Shown here piece after piece: positions 15,415 through 24,970 of a stretch of DNA of 64,000 bases. Under the pieces are notes generated by a model, which saw nothing but the letters and a program-made list of their open reading frames with translations, made no database searches and had not been told where the DNA came from. Where the stretch lies: assembly GCA_016192145.1 (NCBI GenBank), contig JACPUT010000004.1, forward strand, positions 62,001 to 126,000, in the 5' to 3' direction. Source of the stretch: Acidobacteriota bacterium (GTDB lineage Bacteria > Acidobacteriota > Holophagae > Holophagales > Holophagaceae). The first letter of the stretch is position 1. Each line of letters starts with the position of its first letter. A program made the translations under genes and the position numbers.

Positions 15415-18400
15415 ATGTCGATTCCCTTTTTTGAACATCCCATCCTCAACTCGCCCTATGAATATCCAGCCCGTCATTGGGAACTCGACGGTTCCGGCCA
15501 GCCTACTCAGCAGATCAGCGAGGCCCGGCGGAGGGCAGACTTCATCACCCCCATCCCGAAGCCCAAGAAGCGGAAAGGGAGCGGTGGAGAGCAGGGTCGC
15601 CTGATCCTTGACGAGGTTGAAGGCCTTTCGACCAAGGACCAAAAGTACGACCCCACCGCCATCATCAACGCGGTTCGCAGCCAGGTGGATGCGTGGCGTA
15701 AGCTCTCCGATCCCAAGGATTGGAAGGTCACACCGGAGACAGCGCGACTGCTCCAGCACTGGCGCCACCACGAATTCATGGGAGTCCGGCCATTCTTCTG
15801 CCAGGTAGAGGCGGTCGAGACCCTCATCTGGCTCACCGAAGTGGCCCCCCATGTTGGCAAAGCGGGAAGGGACTTCCTGGAGCACCTAGAGAACGCCAGC
15901 CGGGACGCCAACCCAGAGCTGATACGCATTGCCTTGAAATTGGCCACGGGCGCGGGGAAGACCACTGTGATGGCCATGGTCATCGCCTGGCAAACGATCA
16001 ATGCGGTCAGGTACCCTAACAAAAAGCGCTTCACCCGGGGTTTCCTTGTCGTGACGCCGGGGATCACCATCAAGGACCGGCTGCGGGTGCTCCAGCCCAA
16101 CGACCCTGATTCCTACTACGCCAGCCGTGAACTGGTGCCCAGCGACATGGTGGGTGACCTGGAACGAGCCAAGATCGTCATCACCAACTATCACGCCTTC
16201 AAACTGCGAGAACGGCTGGACCTCTCAAAGGGTGGACGATCCCTGCTCCAAGGCCGAGGCGAAGCCCTGAGCACCCTCGAAACCGAGGGACAGATGATCC
16301 AGCGCGTGATGCCGGATCTCATGGGCCTCAAGAACGTGCTGGTGCTGAATGACGAGGCCCATCACTGCTACCGCGAAAAGCCCGACGGAGACGAGGATCT
16401 GTCCGGCGATGAGAAGAAGGAAGCCGCAGAAAATAACGAGGCTGCCCGCCTCTGGATCTCCGGCCTCGAAGCGGTAAACCGTAAGCTGGGCCTGAACCGG
16501 GTCCTGGACCTCTCTGCCACACCTTTCTTCCTACGCGGTTCCGGCTATGCGGAAGGCACCCTGTTCCCATGGACCATGAGTGACTTCTCTCTCATGGACG
16601 CCATCGAGTGCGGCATCGTGAAGCTCCCGCGTGTGCCCGTAGCCGATAACATCCCCGGCGGGGACATGCCCATGTTCCGCAATCTCTGGGAGCACATCCG
16701 GAAGGACATGCCCAAGAAGGGGCGTGGGAAGGGGACCACGCTGGACCCCTTGAAACTGCCCACGCGCCTCCTGACCGCTCTTGAAGCCCTCTACGGCCAT
16801 TACCAGAAGACCTTCGATCTCTGGGAGAAGGCGGGCATCAAGGTTCCGCCCTGCTTCATCGTGGTCTGCAACAACACTTCCACCTCCAAGCTGGTCTACG
16901 ACTACATCTCCGGTTTCCACCGGGACAACGGTGATGGCACCACCTCCTTGGAGAACGGCCGTCTGGAGCTGTTCCGCAATTTCGATGATTACGGCAATCC
17001 CATCGCGCGCCCTCGCACTCTCCTGATCGACAGCGAACAGCTCGAATCCGGCGAGGCTCTGGACGACAACTTTCACACCATGGCCGCGGACGAGATCGAG
17101 CGGTTCCGTCGGGAAATCCTCGAACGAACCGGAGACATCCACCAGGCGGAGAATCTCACCGACCAGGATCTCCTGCGCGAGGCGATGAACACCGTGGGCA
17201 AGGTGGGTCGCCTGGGGGAATCCATCCGCTGCGTGGTCTCCGTTTCCATGCTTACGGAGGGGTGGGACACGAACACGGTCACCCACGTCCTGGGCGTGCG
17301 GGCTTTCGGCACTCAGCTTCTCTGCGAGCAGGTCATCGGCCGTGCCCTTCGTCGCCAGTCCTACGACCTTAACGAAGAGGGGCTCTTCAATGTGGAATAC
17401 GCCGATGTGCTCGGCATTCCCTTCGACTTCAACGCCAAGCCCGTGGTGGCACCCCCTCAGCCACCCCGGGAAACCATTCAGGTAAGGGCTGTCCGCCCTG
17501 AGCGTGACCATTTGGAGATCACCTTCCCGCGGGTGCAGGGCTACCGTGTGGAGCTTCCTGAAGAACGTCTGAGGGCCACCTTCAATGACGATTCCGTCCT
17601 GGTGCTCACGCCGGACCAGGTCGGCCCCTCCATCACCCGAAATGAAGGCATCATCGGCGAAAACGTGGACCTGAATCTGGTCCACACTCGGGATCTGCGC
17701 CCCTCCACCCTTCTCTTTCATCTCACGCAGCGGCTGCTCTACAACCACTGGCGGGAGCCTGGTACCGAGCCCAAGCTGCATCTCTTCGGCCAGCTCAAGC
17801 GGATCACCAAGGAGTGGTTGGATACCTGCCTCGTGTGCAAGGGGGAGACCTACCCGGCCCAGCTCATGTACCCGGAGCTGGCGGACATGGCCTGCGGGCG
17901 GATCACCAAGGCCATCAACGACGCCACCCAGGACACCCAGCCCATCAAGGCCCTGCTGGATCCTTACAATCCTGTCGGAAGCACAGCCCATGTGAAGTTC
18001 GCCACCTCCAAGACCGACCGCTGGGAGACCCATCCCGAGCGCTGCCACGTCAACTGGGTGATCCTGGACAGCGACTGGGAAGCGGAGTTCTGCCGCGTGG
18101 CGGAGAACCATCCGGCGGTAAGAGCCTACGTCAAGAACCACAACCTGGGCCTCGAAGTGCCCTACCTTTTCGGCGCCACGCCCAGGATCTACCGGCCTGA
18201 CTTCATCGTGAGGGTGGATGACGGTCGCGACCCCGAAGATCTCCTGAACCTCATTGTCGAGATCAAGGGCTACCGGGGGGAGGATGCCAAAGATAAAAAG
18301 CTCACCATGGATACGCGCTGGATCCCTGGCGTGAATCACCTGAAGGTCCACGGCCGCTGGGCCTTCGCGGAGTTCACCGAGGTCTACCAGATCGAAGCCG

Positions 18401-18480
18401 ATTTCCGGGCGAAGATCGAATCCGAATTCAACAAGCTCGTGGAATCTGCGATGGCCCAGCCTGTGGGACAAGGGAAATAA
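15415..18480 (+). CDS. Restriction enzyme, type III Res-like helicase-nuclease (BPTD_3080-like)
   Basis: 1021 residues from ATG 15415; the in-frame ATG at 15391 is possible. It combines an SF2 DEAD/DEAH motor with a C-terminal nuclease: Walker A ATGAGKTT at residues 177-184, DEAHH at 313-317, SATPFF motif III, a C-terminal motif with QVIGRALRR (motif VI), and a PD-ExK nuclease with Pro928-Asp929 and Glu949-x-Lys951. This is the architecture of type III restriction subunits. It would translocate or switch on DNA and cleave unmodified foreign DNA together with the methyltransferase encoded next, 1 nt downstream. The res gene comes first here, whereas the usual type III order is mod-res. Confidence 0.9.
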   Translation: MSIPFFEHPILNSPYEYPARHWELDGSGQPTQQISEARRRADFITPIPKPKKRKGSGGEQGRLILDEVEGLSTKDQKYDPTAIINAVRSQVDAWRKLSDPKDWKVTPETARLLQHWRHHEFMGVRPFFCQVEAVETLIWLTEVAPHVGKAGRDFLEHLENASRDANPELIRIALKLATGAGKTTVMAMVIAWQTINAVRYPNKKRFTRGFLVVTPGITIKDRLRVLQPNDPDSYYASRELVPSDMVGDLERAKIVITNYHAFKLRERLDLSKGGRSLLQGRGEALSTLETEGQMIQRVMPDLMGLKNVLVLNDEAHHCYREKPDGDEDLSGDEKKEAAENNEAARLWISGLEAVNRKLGLNRVLDLSATPFFLRGSGYAEGTLFPWTMSDFSLMDAIECGIVKLPRVPVADNIPGGDMPMFRNLWEHIRKDMPKKGRGKGTTLDPLKLPTRLLTALEALYGHYQKTFDLWEKAGIKVPPCFIVVCNNTSTSKLVYDYISGFHRDNGDGTTSLENGRLELFRNFDDYGNPIARPRTLLIDSEQLESGEALDDNFHTMAADEIERFRREILERTGDIHQAENLTDQDLLREAMNTVGKVGRLGESIRCVVSVSMLTEGWDTNTVTHVLGVRAFGTQLLCEQVIGRALRRQSYDLNEEGLFNVEYADVLGIPFDFNAKPVVAPPQPPRETIQVRAVRPERDHLEITFPRVQGYRVELPEERLRATFNDDSVLVLTPDQVGPSITRNEGIIGENVDLNLVHTRDLRPSTLLFHLTQRLLYNHWREPGTEPKLHLFGQLKRITKEWLDTCLVCKGETYPAQLMYPELADMACGRITKAINDATQDTQPIKALLDPYNPVGSTAHVKFATSKTDRWETHPERCHVNWVILDSDWEAEFCRVAENHPAVRAYVKNHNLGLEVPYLFGATPRIYRPDFIVRVDDGRDPEDLLNLIVEIKGYRGEDAKDKKLTMDTRWIPGVNHLKVHGRWAFAEFTEVYQIEADFRAKIESEFNKLVESAMAQPVGQGK

Positions 18481-18481
18481 A

Positions 18482-21283
18482 ATGGCAAAGAATCCCGCAA
18501 GCCCAAAGAGCGTCGAAACCCTCATCCACGAGGACGCCACCCGCAAGAACATCCCCACCGCCGAGTTTCAGTCCGTGGTTCAGAAGGACCACCAGGATCC
18601 CATTCGGGTAGCCTACGAGCGGCGAAACCGCGACCTGGATCCCCAGCTCGTTTGGCGCGGGAAGGACGAGCAAGACTGGTCCGACCTCGTGGTGCAAGCT
18701 CCCCCCCTCTACATCCAGGAGAAGGTCCATCCCAAGGCTCTTATCGATGACCTCATGCGCCAGACTAGGGAGGCCCGCCCCCAGGAACCTGGCGCCCTCT
18801 TCGACCTCTACGCAGACTTCAACGGATTGCCTGAAGGGGCGGAAAAGACGGACTTCTACCAATATGAGGCGCATTGGCAGAACCGAATGATCCTGGGGGA
18901 TAGCCTCCAGGTCATGGCGTCCTTGGCCGAACGCGAGGGGCTTCGGGGGAAGGTGCAATGCATCTACTTCGATCCACCCTACGGGATCAAGTTCAACTCC
19001 AACTTCCAATGGTCTACCACCAGTCGGGATGTGAAGGACGGGAATGTGGGCCACATCACGAGAGAACCGGAACAAGTGAAAGCGTTCCGGGATACATGGC
19101 GGGATGGGATTCACTCTTACCTCACCTACCTCCGAGACCGGCTGACTGTGGCGCGGGACTTATTAACGGATTCTGGTTCAATCTTTGTGCAGATTGGGGA
19201 AGAGAACGTACATCGCGTGCGGGCAGTGATGGATGAGGTGTTTGGGGTCGATAACTGCATCAACCAGATTACTTTTCTCAAGACGAGCAGCAGTACTTCT
19301 GATTATCTAGGGAATGTCTGCGATTACCTTCTCTGGTATGGAAAGAGAAGGGAAGCACTGAAGTTCCGAGAACCGTTCTACGCCAAAGAATTAGGTTCTG
19401 GATCATTTGAAGCTTACAACAAGGTTCGGTATCCAGACGGTACCGTAAGGCCACTCGTGGAGTTGACGGAAAAGGAGCGAGTCGACGCCGACATTATTAG
19501 GTTCGACAACATCACCTCTCAGAGCATCGGTCGAGACAAAGGTGAGGGAGCTGCTTCTTGGTTCCCTGTGAAAATCGAAGGGCGTGAGATTTTGCCGAAT
19601 CAAAAAGTTCGGTGGAAAACCAATCAACAAGGAATGGCTAGGCTTCAGAAAGCAGGTCGATTAAATGCATCGAAGAACAGCCTGAGCTATGTAAGACGAC
19701 TTCACGATTTCATTGCAGCAAGTTTTCATCACATTTGGACAGACACGGTTATTTCTGGATCGTCGCTCGACAAAAATTATGTTGTCGAGACCCTTCCACT
19801 AGTCGTTCAGCGTTGTCTGCTCATGACTACTGATCCAGGCGACCTCGTCCTCGACCCCACCTGCGGCTCCGGTACAACCGCCTACGTCGCGGAGCAATGG
19901 GGCCGCCGGTGGATCACCATCGACACCTCCCGCGTGGCCCTTGCCTTGGCCCGCGCCCGCATCATGGGGGCCCGCCACCCCTATTACCTCCTGGCGGACT
20001 CCAAGGAGGGCCAGGAGAAGGAAGCAGAGATCACGCGCACGGTGCCTTCCTCCAAGCCCACCCACGGCAACATCCGCCGCGGCTTCGTCTACGAGCGGGT
20101 GCCCCACATCACTCTCAAAAGCATCGCCAACAATGCGGAGATCGATGTCATCTGGGAGAAGTTCCATGAACAGCTGGAGCCTCTCCGCGCCCAACTCAAC
20201 ATGACCCTGGGCAAAACCTGGGAGGAGTGGGAGATCCCCCGCCAGGCCGAAGCCAAGTGGCCCGAGGCGGTCAGGAAGCTCCACGCCCAATGGTGGGAAC
20301 GGCGCATCACCCGTCAGAAGGAGATAGACGCCTCCATCGCCGCCAAGGCCGAGTTTGAGTACCTCTACGATAAGCCCTACCAGGACCGGAAGAGGGTTCG
20401 TGTGGCGGGCCCCTTCACGGTGGAGAGCCTCTCACCGCACCGCATGCTGGCCCTGGGCGAGAATGACGAATTGATCGACGGGGCTTCCGAAGCGGCGGTG
20501 GCCTACCGGGAGGAGCACGACTTCGCCCAGATGATCCTGGAGAACCTGAGGTCTGCTGGCGTCCAGCAGGCCCACAAGGAGGATAAGATCGCCTTCACGT
20601 CGCTGACGCCTTGGCCGGGCCGCTATATCTGCGCCGAAGGCCGCTATCAGGACAGCGAAGGCATCGAGCGGCGGGCTGGGATCTTTGTCGGTCCAGAATT
20701 CGGCACCGTCGCAAAGCCGGATCTGGTGTCCGCAGCCCGGGAGGCCGGAGACGCGGATTTCGATGTGCTCATCGCCTGCGCCTTCAGCTACGACGCCCAT
20801 TCCGCCGAGTTCTCCAAGCTCGGCCGCATCCCCGTGCTCAAGGCCCGCATGAATGCGGATCTGCACATGAGCGAAGACCTTAAGAACACGGGCAAGGGGA
20901 ACCTCTTCGTCATCTTCGGCGAGCCGGACATCGAGATTCAGGAAGTGCTCGGGGGGCAGGTCCAAGTCAAGGTGAAGGGCGTAGACGTCTTCGACCCCTC
21001 CACCGGCAAAGTCCGAAGCGACTCCGCCGATGGCATCGCCTGCTGGTTCATCGACACCGACTACAACGAAGAAAGCTTCTTCGTCCGCCATGCCTACTTC
21101 CTGGGCGCCAGCGATCCCTATAGCGCCCTCAAGACGACCCTTAAGGCGGAAATCAACCAGGAGGCGTGGGAGAGCCTGTACTCCGACACCTCAAGGCCCT
21201 TTGCCAAACCTAGCTCGGGTCGCATTGCCGTGAAGGTCATTAACCACCTGGGGGATGAGGTAATGAAGGTATTCAGGGTGTAG
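18482..21283 (+). CDS. Site-specific DNA methyltransferase (type III Mod-like)
   Basis: 933 residues, starting directly after the res stop. DPPYG at residues 164-167 is the catalytic motif IV of an N6-adenine beta-class enzyme and DPTCGSGTT at 458-466 is the S-adenosylmethionine-binding motif I, so the order IV ... I is that of beta-class Mod proteins. Between them, residues about 220-450, lies the target recognition region, which is clearly richer in A/T and in rarer codons than the flanks. The 460-residue C-terminal part beyond the methylase core is longer than in EcoP15I-type Mod. Partner of the preceding nuclease. Confidence 0.92.
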   Translation: MAKNPASPKSVETLIHEDATRKNIPTAEFQSVVQKDHQDPIRVAYERRNRDLDPQLVWRGKDEQDWSDLVVQAPPLYIQEKVHPKALIDDLMRQTREARPQEPGALFDLYADFNGLPEGAEKTDFYQYEAHWQNRMILGDSLQVMASLAEREGLRGKVQCIYFDPPYGIKFNSNFQWSTTSRDVKDGNVGHITREPEQVKAFRDTWRDGIHSYLTYLRDRLTVARDLLTDSGSIFVQIGEENVHRVRAVMDEVFGVDNCINQITFLKTSSSTSDYLGNVCDYLLWYGKRREALKFREPFYAKELGSGSFEAYNKVRYPDGTVRPLVELTEKERVDADIIRFDNITSQSIGRDKGEGAASWFPVKIEGREILPNQKVRWKTNQQGMARLQKAGRLNASKNSLSYVRRLHDFIAASFHHIWTDTVISGSSLDKNYVVETLPLVVQRCLLMTTDPGDLVLDPTCGSGTTAYVAEQWGRRWITIDTSRVALALARARIMGARHPYYLLADSKEGQEKEAEITRTVPSSKPTHGNIRRGFVYERVPHITLKSIANNAEIDVIWEKFHEQLEPLRAQLNMTLGKTWEEWEIPRQAEAKWPEAVRKLHAQWWERRITRQKEIDASIAAKAEFEYLYDKPYQDRKRVRVAGPFTVESLSPHRMLALGENDELIDGASEAAVAYREEHDFAQMILENLRSAGVQQAHKEDKIAFTSLTPWPGRYICAEGRYQDSEGIERRAGIFVGPEFGTVAKPDLVSAAREAGDADFDVLIACAFSYDAHSAEFSKLGRIPVLKARMNADLHMSEDLKNTGKGNLFVIFGEPDIEIQEVLGGQVQVKVKGVDVFDPSTGKVRSDSADGIACWFIDTDYNEESFFVRHAYFLGASDPYSALKTTLKAEINQEAWESLYSDTSRPFAKPSSGRIAVKVINHLGDEVMKVFRV
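19150..19830 (+). other. Low-GC segment in the methyltransferase target recognition region
   Basis: From roughly 19150 to 19830 the sequence is much richer in A/T, with codons such as TTA, ATT, AAA and AGA, than the surrounding methylase gene, while the reading frame continues unbroken. It coincides with the segment between DPPY and the AdoMet motif, the normal site of the target recognition domain. This pattern suggests exchange of the specificity module by recombination. Confidence 0.7.
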
Positions 21284-21333
21284 GCTTTAACCAGGAAGCC
21301 CAAGGGGTCCAAGCCAATGCCGTCGAGCAAATC

Positions 21334-22434
21334 ATGAAGACCAGTTTCTTACAGCCACGGTTCCTCGGAGCCCGTTTCGACGAGCATACGCTTCCTCTAG
21401 AGGTTGCTCGCGACTTGGCTGCCTATGAATCCCTTGTCATTGAACTGGCGAAACATCTCTTCCTACAGGAACACCCCGACCGACAACGTGTCCCAAAGGG
21501 GTTCGCATCCGACTTCCACCTTCACCTGGAACGAGTAGACGAAGGAAGCGCCAAACCAATGATTTCTGTCGTCATGGCAGGAGCCTTGGCTTTAGGTGTA
21601 GGCGTGAATGATTATTTTGAACGTGCTCGTGATCTCATCACACTCTGTGTCGGTTCGGAAGTCGGGCATCTTCCCTCGGAGTTCCCGCAAGAGTTGTTAA
21701 TTCACTTCAATCAAATAGGAAGATCCCTCCTCCCTGATGAGCGCATAGAACTGCCCGGGCCAGGTGGAGCCATCTCAACGCTGACACAAGCAAAGCGAAA
21801 AGAACTCGTACTGGCTGCAGATACGGTCTACGAGCGTGAAGTTGAGCTAACCGGTAGCATTGGCGAAGCGGACTGGGAGAAGTCCACCTTCAGATTGCGA
21901 ATGAGTGATGGAAGTCAGGCAACCATTCCGATGCCTGAACATTTTCACTCGAAGGCCAGGGAGTTTGGAGGACGTGCCAGGCATCAAGTTGCAGTGCGTG
22001 GAATCGCGACATTCGATTCTTGGGACAAACTCCAAAAGGTGCTGAGTATCGACTCCCTGGAGATCTCGAAGAACTATCAATTGGCTTCTAGGTTCGACGA
22101 ACTCACTGCTCTAGAGGATGGCTGGTTCGATGGAAAGGGTTCCGCGCCCATCAAGGCGAATCTTTTGATCGTTACCGCGACTATGGCGAATCACTATCCA
22201 GAGCGGCTTCCGGTTCCAGCCATCGTTCCAACCCCGGAAGGCAACCTACTGTTTGAATGGAATCTTCCGGGGGATCCATCAGTCGATGTAGACCTGAGTG
22301 CGATGAGGGGCTACTTCCATTCATTCGGTGCCGACCAGCGTGAAGTCGAGCAAGATTTCAATCTTGGAAATGAGAACGACTGGAAAGGTTTGTTTGATTT
22401 CCTTCAGCACCACTTGGGATCGGTCAGAATATGA
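21334..22434 (+). CDS. Hypothetical protein, island gene of unknown function
   Basis: 366 residues, ATG 21334. It is in a distinctly lower-GC stretch than the prophage and core genes. Visible features: a helical N-terminal half with no catalytic motif I recognise, a DADTVYEREVELTGSIG-type beta segment around residue 170, and an LTALEDGWFDGKGSAPIKAN stretch around residue 258 that also occurs in several uncharacterised proteins of mobile regions. No signal peptide or membrane segment. It overlaps the next gene by ATGA, so the two form a unit. Possible defence or addiction pair; no function is assigned. Confidence 0.75.
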   Translation: MKTSFLQPRFLGARFDEHTLPLEVARDLAAYESLVIELAKHLFLQEHPDRQRVPKGFASDFHLHLERVDEGSAKPMISVVMAGALALGVGVNDYFERARDLITLCVGSEVGHLPSEFPQELLIHFNQIGRSLLPDERIELPGPGGAISTLTQAKRKELVLAADTVYEREVELTGSIGEADWEKSTFRLRMSDGSQATIPMPEHFHSKAREFGGRARHQVAVRGIATFDSWDKLQKVLSIDSLEISKNYQLASRFDELTALEDGWFDGKGSAPIKANLLIVTATMANHYPERLPVPAIVPTPEGNLLFEWNLPGDPSVDVDLSAMRGYFHSFGADQREVEQDFNLGNENDWKGLFDFLQHHLGSVRI

Positions 22435-22811
22435 GCCCCGAGACAATACTTTTCAGGCAGGTCCACCCAAACTTCGTTGATGCTGATGGGCTACTGACGA
22501 GCCAGGCATTTATGCCATTCCCCAAAGACGATGGTGGGTTATCCGTTTATGACGGAGATCAAATCTCGGCAGTCGCGTCCCACGAACACTACACCGGGAC
22601 CCTGGGAAACGTATCGGAAAGCGTTTGGGGCGTGACGAATTCTGAGGCCACGGCTCTTGAACTTACCGCTCGACCGGATGAGCTTCCGGACTTCCCCTCT
22701 CATGCCTTAATCGATTTTGGCGCCAAGCCGGAGAAGGAATGCCGGAAGTGTGCCAAGAAACTCAAATCGGCGGCGCTGGCAAGGGGGCTCCTGTATCGGC
22801 CCGCAAGTTGA
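22431..22811 (+). CDS. Hypothetical protein, partner of the preceding gene
   Basis: 126 residues, starting in the ATGA overlap with the preceding gene. The N-terminus reads FRQVHPNFVDADGLLTSQAF and then LSVYDGDQI, a pattern I associate with small uncharacterised proteins of sporadic distribution, usually next to a larger gene like the one upstream. The C-terminus is Cys/Lys rich (EKECRKCAKKLK), giving a possible CxxC-type metal site with only two cysteines visible. Lower GC than the core genome. Function unknown; translational coupling suggests a complex with the upstream product. Confidence 0.72.
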   Translation: MSPETILFRQVHPNFVDADGLLTSQAFMPFPKDDGGLSVYDGDQISAVASHEHYTGTLGNVSESVWGVTNSEATALELTARPDELPDFPSHALIDFGAKPEKECRKCAKKLKSAALARGLLYRPAS

Positions 22812-22883
22812 ATCTTCGCCACGCCGGTCATCGAGCAAATCGTGGTTCATCGGAGTTTCTCTTTTGTCAGGGAAGGTAATTGC

Positions 22884-24965
22884 ATGGACTTCCGCATCGC
22901 CGACACCTTCACTGATAGCCTTGCTCGCCTCACGGGTGAAGAGCAGAAAGCTGTCAAGACGACAGCCTTCGACCTTCAGATGAATCCGGCGAACCCCGGC
23001 ATGAGTTTCCACAAGCTCGACAAGGCTAAGGACAAGAACTTCTGGTCCGTCCGCGTGAGCAGCGACATTCGTGTGATCGTGCATCGGACAGATAGCAGTC
23101 TTCTCCTCTGCTTCGTGGATCACCACGACAAGGCCTACCAATGGGCCGAACGTCGAAAGCTGGAGGTCCACCCCAAGACTGGAGCGGCCCAGCTCGTGGT
23201 GATTCGCGAAGCGGTGCAAGAATCCCCGACTCCATCCTCGAAAAGGGTGGTTCCCCCGACGGCCGTTCAACCACCCCTTTTCGCTTCCATTGCCCCTGAA
23301 GAACTCCTCAGCTATGGGGTCCCGTTGGAATGGGTGGAGGAGGTGCGTCAGGTGGATGAGGATTCCCTCCTGTCCCTCGCTGATAACCTCCCTGCCGAAG
23401 CAGCGGAGGCCTTGCTGGAGCTGGCGACGGGTGGGAAGCCCAAGGCTGCCCAGACGGCTGCTCCAAGCGCCGATCCGTTCGAGCACCCAGATTCTCTCCG
23501 TCGCTTCCGGATGATGAACGACGCCGAGGAACTTGCCCGCGCCTTGGAGTTTCCCTGGGAGAAGTGGACGATTTTCCTTCATCCGGACCAGCGCTCCATG
23601 GTCGAGGCCAACTACAGCGGGCCTGCCCGTGTGTCTGGCTCCGCTGGCACTGGTAAGACCATCGTCGCCCTGCATCGGGCAGCCTTTCTGGCACGCACGC
23701 ATCAAGCCAGCCGCATTCTCCTCACCACGTTCTCGGAGACCCTGGCGCGCGCACTCCATGCGAAGATCCGGCGCTTGATCAGCAACGAACCCAAGCTCGG
23801 TGAGCGATTGGAAGTCCACGCTCTGAATGCCATTGGGGAGAGATTGTACGAGGCCCACTTCGGCCGCCCTCGCCTCGCTGGCCCGGATCGGATTCAGGCA
23901 GCGCTCCGAGAAGCCATGGGTGATGGGGCCGGGGGCCGCTTCAGCCTCCACTTTCTGGTGACGGAGTGGACCGAGGTGGTCGACGCCTGGCAGTTGGAAT
24001 CCTGGGAAGCCTACCGAGACGTGAAGCGCCTAGGGCGGAAGACGAGGCTTTCTGAATCCCAGCGCATGCAGCTGTGGTCCGTCTTCGATGCGGTTAGGAC
24101 CAAGCTCGCGAATGACGGTCTTCTGACCCACGCAGGCTTGTTCCGCAAGCTGGAGGAACCGCTCTCCAAACGCAACCAGCCTCCCTTCGACTACGTCGTA
24201 GTGGATGAATGCCAGGACGTCGGCATCCCGCAGCTCCGCTTCCTCGCAGCCCTTGCGGGCGTCCGCCAGGATGGCCTTTTCTTCACGGGAGACCTCGGTC
24301 AGCGGATCTTCCAGCAGCCCTTCTCATGGAAAGCGCTTGGGGTTGAGGTTCGCGGGCGGTCACGGACTCTCCACGTCAACTACCGGACCTCTCACCAAAT
24401 CCGAACCCAGGCAGACAAGTTGTTGGGTCCGGAGCTCGCTGACGTCGACGGAAATTCAGAGTCTCGGATGGGCACCGTCTCCGTCTTCAATGGGCCTGCG
24501 CCCATCCTTCAAACCCTGGCCACTCCCGAGGCGGAAGCTCAATCCGTCGGGGATTGGCTTGCCGAACTGCTGCAAAAGGGACTCCAACCCCACGAGATGG
24601 GTATCTTCGTCCGTTCTGAGGCTCAGTTGGACCGGGCCCGAGCCGCCTCAAAGCGCGGAGGGATTCCCTTCAAGATCCTGGATGACCGGGTGGAAACCAC
24701 TCACGGGCATCTCTCCATCAGCACCATGCACCTGGCCAAAGGCCTGGAGTTCCGCGCCGTGGCGGTGATGGCCTGCGACGATGAGGTGATCCCCTTGATG
24801 GAGCGCATCGAAGCCGTGGCCGATGACTCCGACCTTGAGGACGTCTACAACACAGAGCGACACCTGCTCTACGTTGCCTGCACCCGAGCCAGGGACTACC
24901 TCATGGTCACCAGCGGCAGCCCCGAGTCCGAGTTCTTAGGAGACCTTGGCGGGGGCGACCGCTAA
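22884..24965 (+). CDS. RelE-like domain fused to a UvrD/Rep-type superfamily 1 helicase
   Basis: 693 residues from ATG 22884, which has a GGGAAGG site; an in-frame upstream start is less convincing. Residues 1-95 look like a RelE/ParE-fold toxin: an N-terminal RIADTFTDSLARL helix, an FHKLDKAKDKNFWSVRVSSD strand pair and LLCFVDHHDKAYQWA. A linker leads to an SF1A motor: Walker A GSAGTGKT at 252-259, DECQD at 441-445, and motif VI-like VACTRARD near the C-terminus. The fusion of a RelE-like domain to a UvrD motor is the oddity. Neighbours are the res-mod pair and two unknown genes, so a defence role is plausible. It ends 5 nt before a convergent gene. Confidence 0.85.
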   Translation: MDFRIADTFTDSLARLTGEEQKAVKTTAFDLQMNPANPGMSFHKLDKAKDKNFWSVRVSSDIRVIVHRTDSSLLLCFVDHHDKAYQWAERRKLEVHPKTGAAQLVVIREAVQESPTPSSKRVVPPTAVQPPLFASIAPEELLSYGVPLEWVEEVRQVDEDSLLSLADNLPAEAAEALLELATGGKPKAAQTAAPSADPFEHPDSLRRFRMMNDAEELARALEFPWEKWTIFLHPDQRSMVEANYSGPARVSGSAGTGKTIVALHRAAFLARTHQASRILLTTFSETLARALHAKIRRLISNEPKLGERLEVHALNAIGERLYEAHFGRPRLAGPDRIQAALREAMGDGAGGRFSLHFLVTEWTEVVDAWQLESWEAYRDVKRLGRKTRLSESQRMQLWSVFDAVRTKLANDGLLTHAGLFRKLEEPLSKRNQPPFDYVVVDECQDVGIPQLRFLAALAGVRQDGLFFTGDLGQRIFQQPFSWKALGVEVRGRSRTLHVNYRTSHQIRTQADKLLGPELADVDGNSESRMGTVSVFNGPAPILQTLATPEAEAQSVGDWLAELLQKGLQPHEMGIFVRSEAQLDRARAASKRGGIPFKILDDRVETTHGHLSISTMHLAKGLEFRAVAVMACDDEVIPLMERIEAVADDSDLEDVYNTERHLLYVACTRARDYLMVTSGSPESEFLGDLGGGDR

Positions 24966-24970
24966 GCCGA

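Noticed and set aside
16531-18558. 675-codon antisense frame over the restriction gene
   Set aside because: No start site or domain; the sense strand encodes a clear helicase-nuclease.
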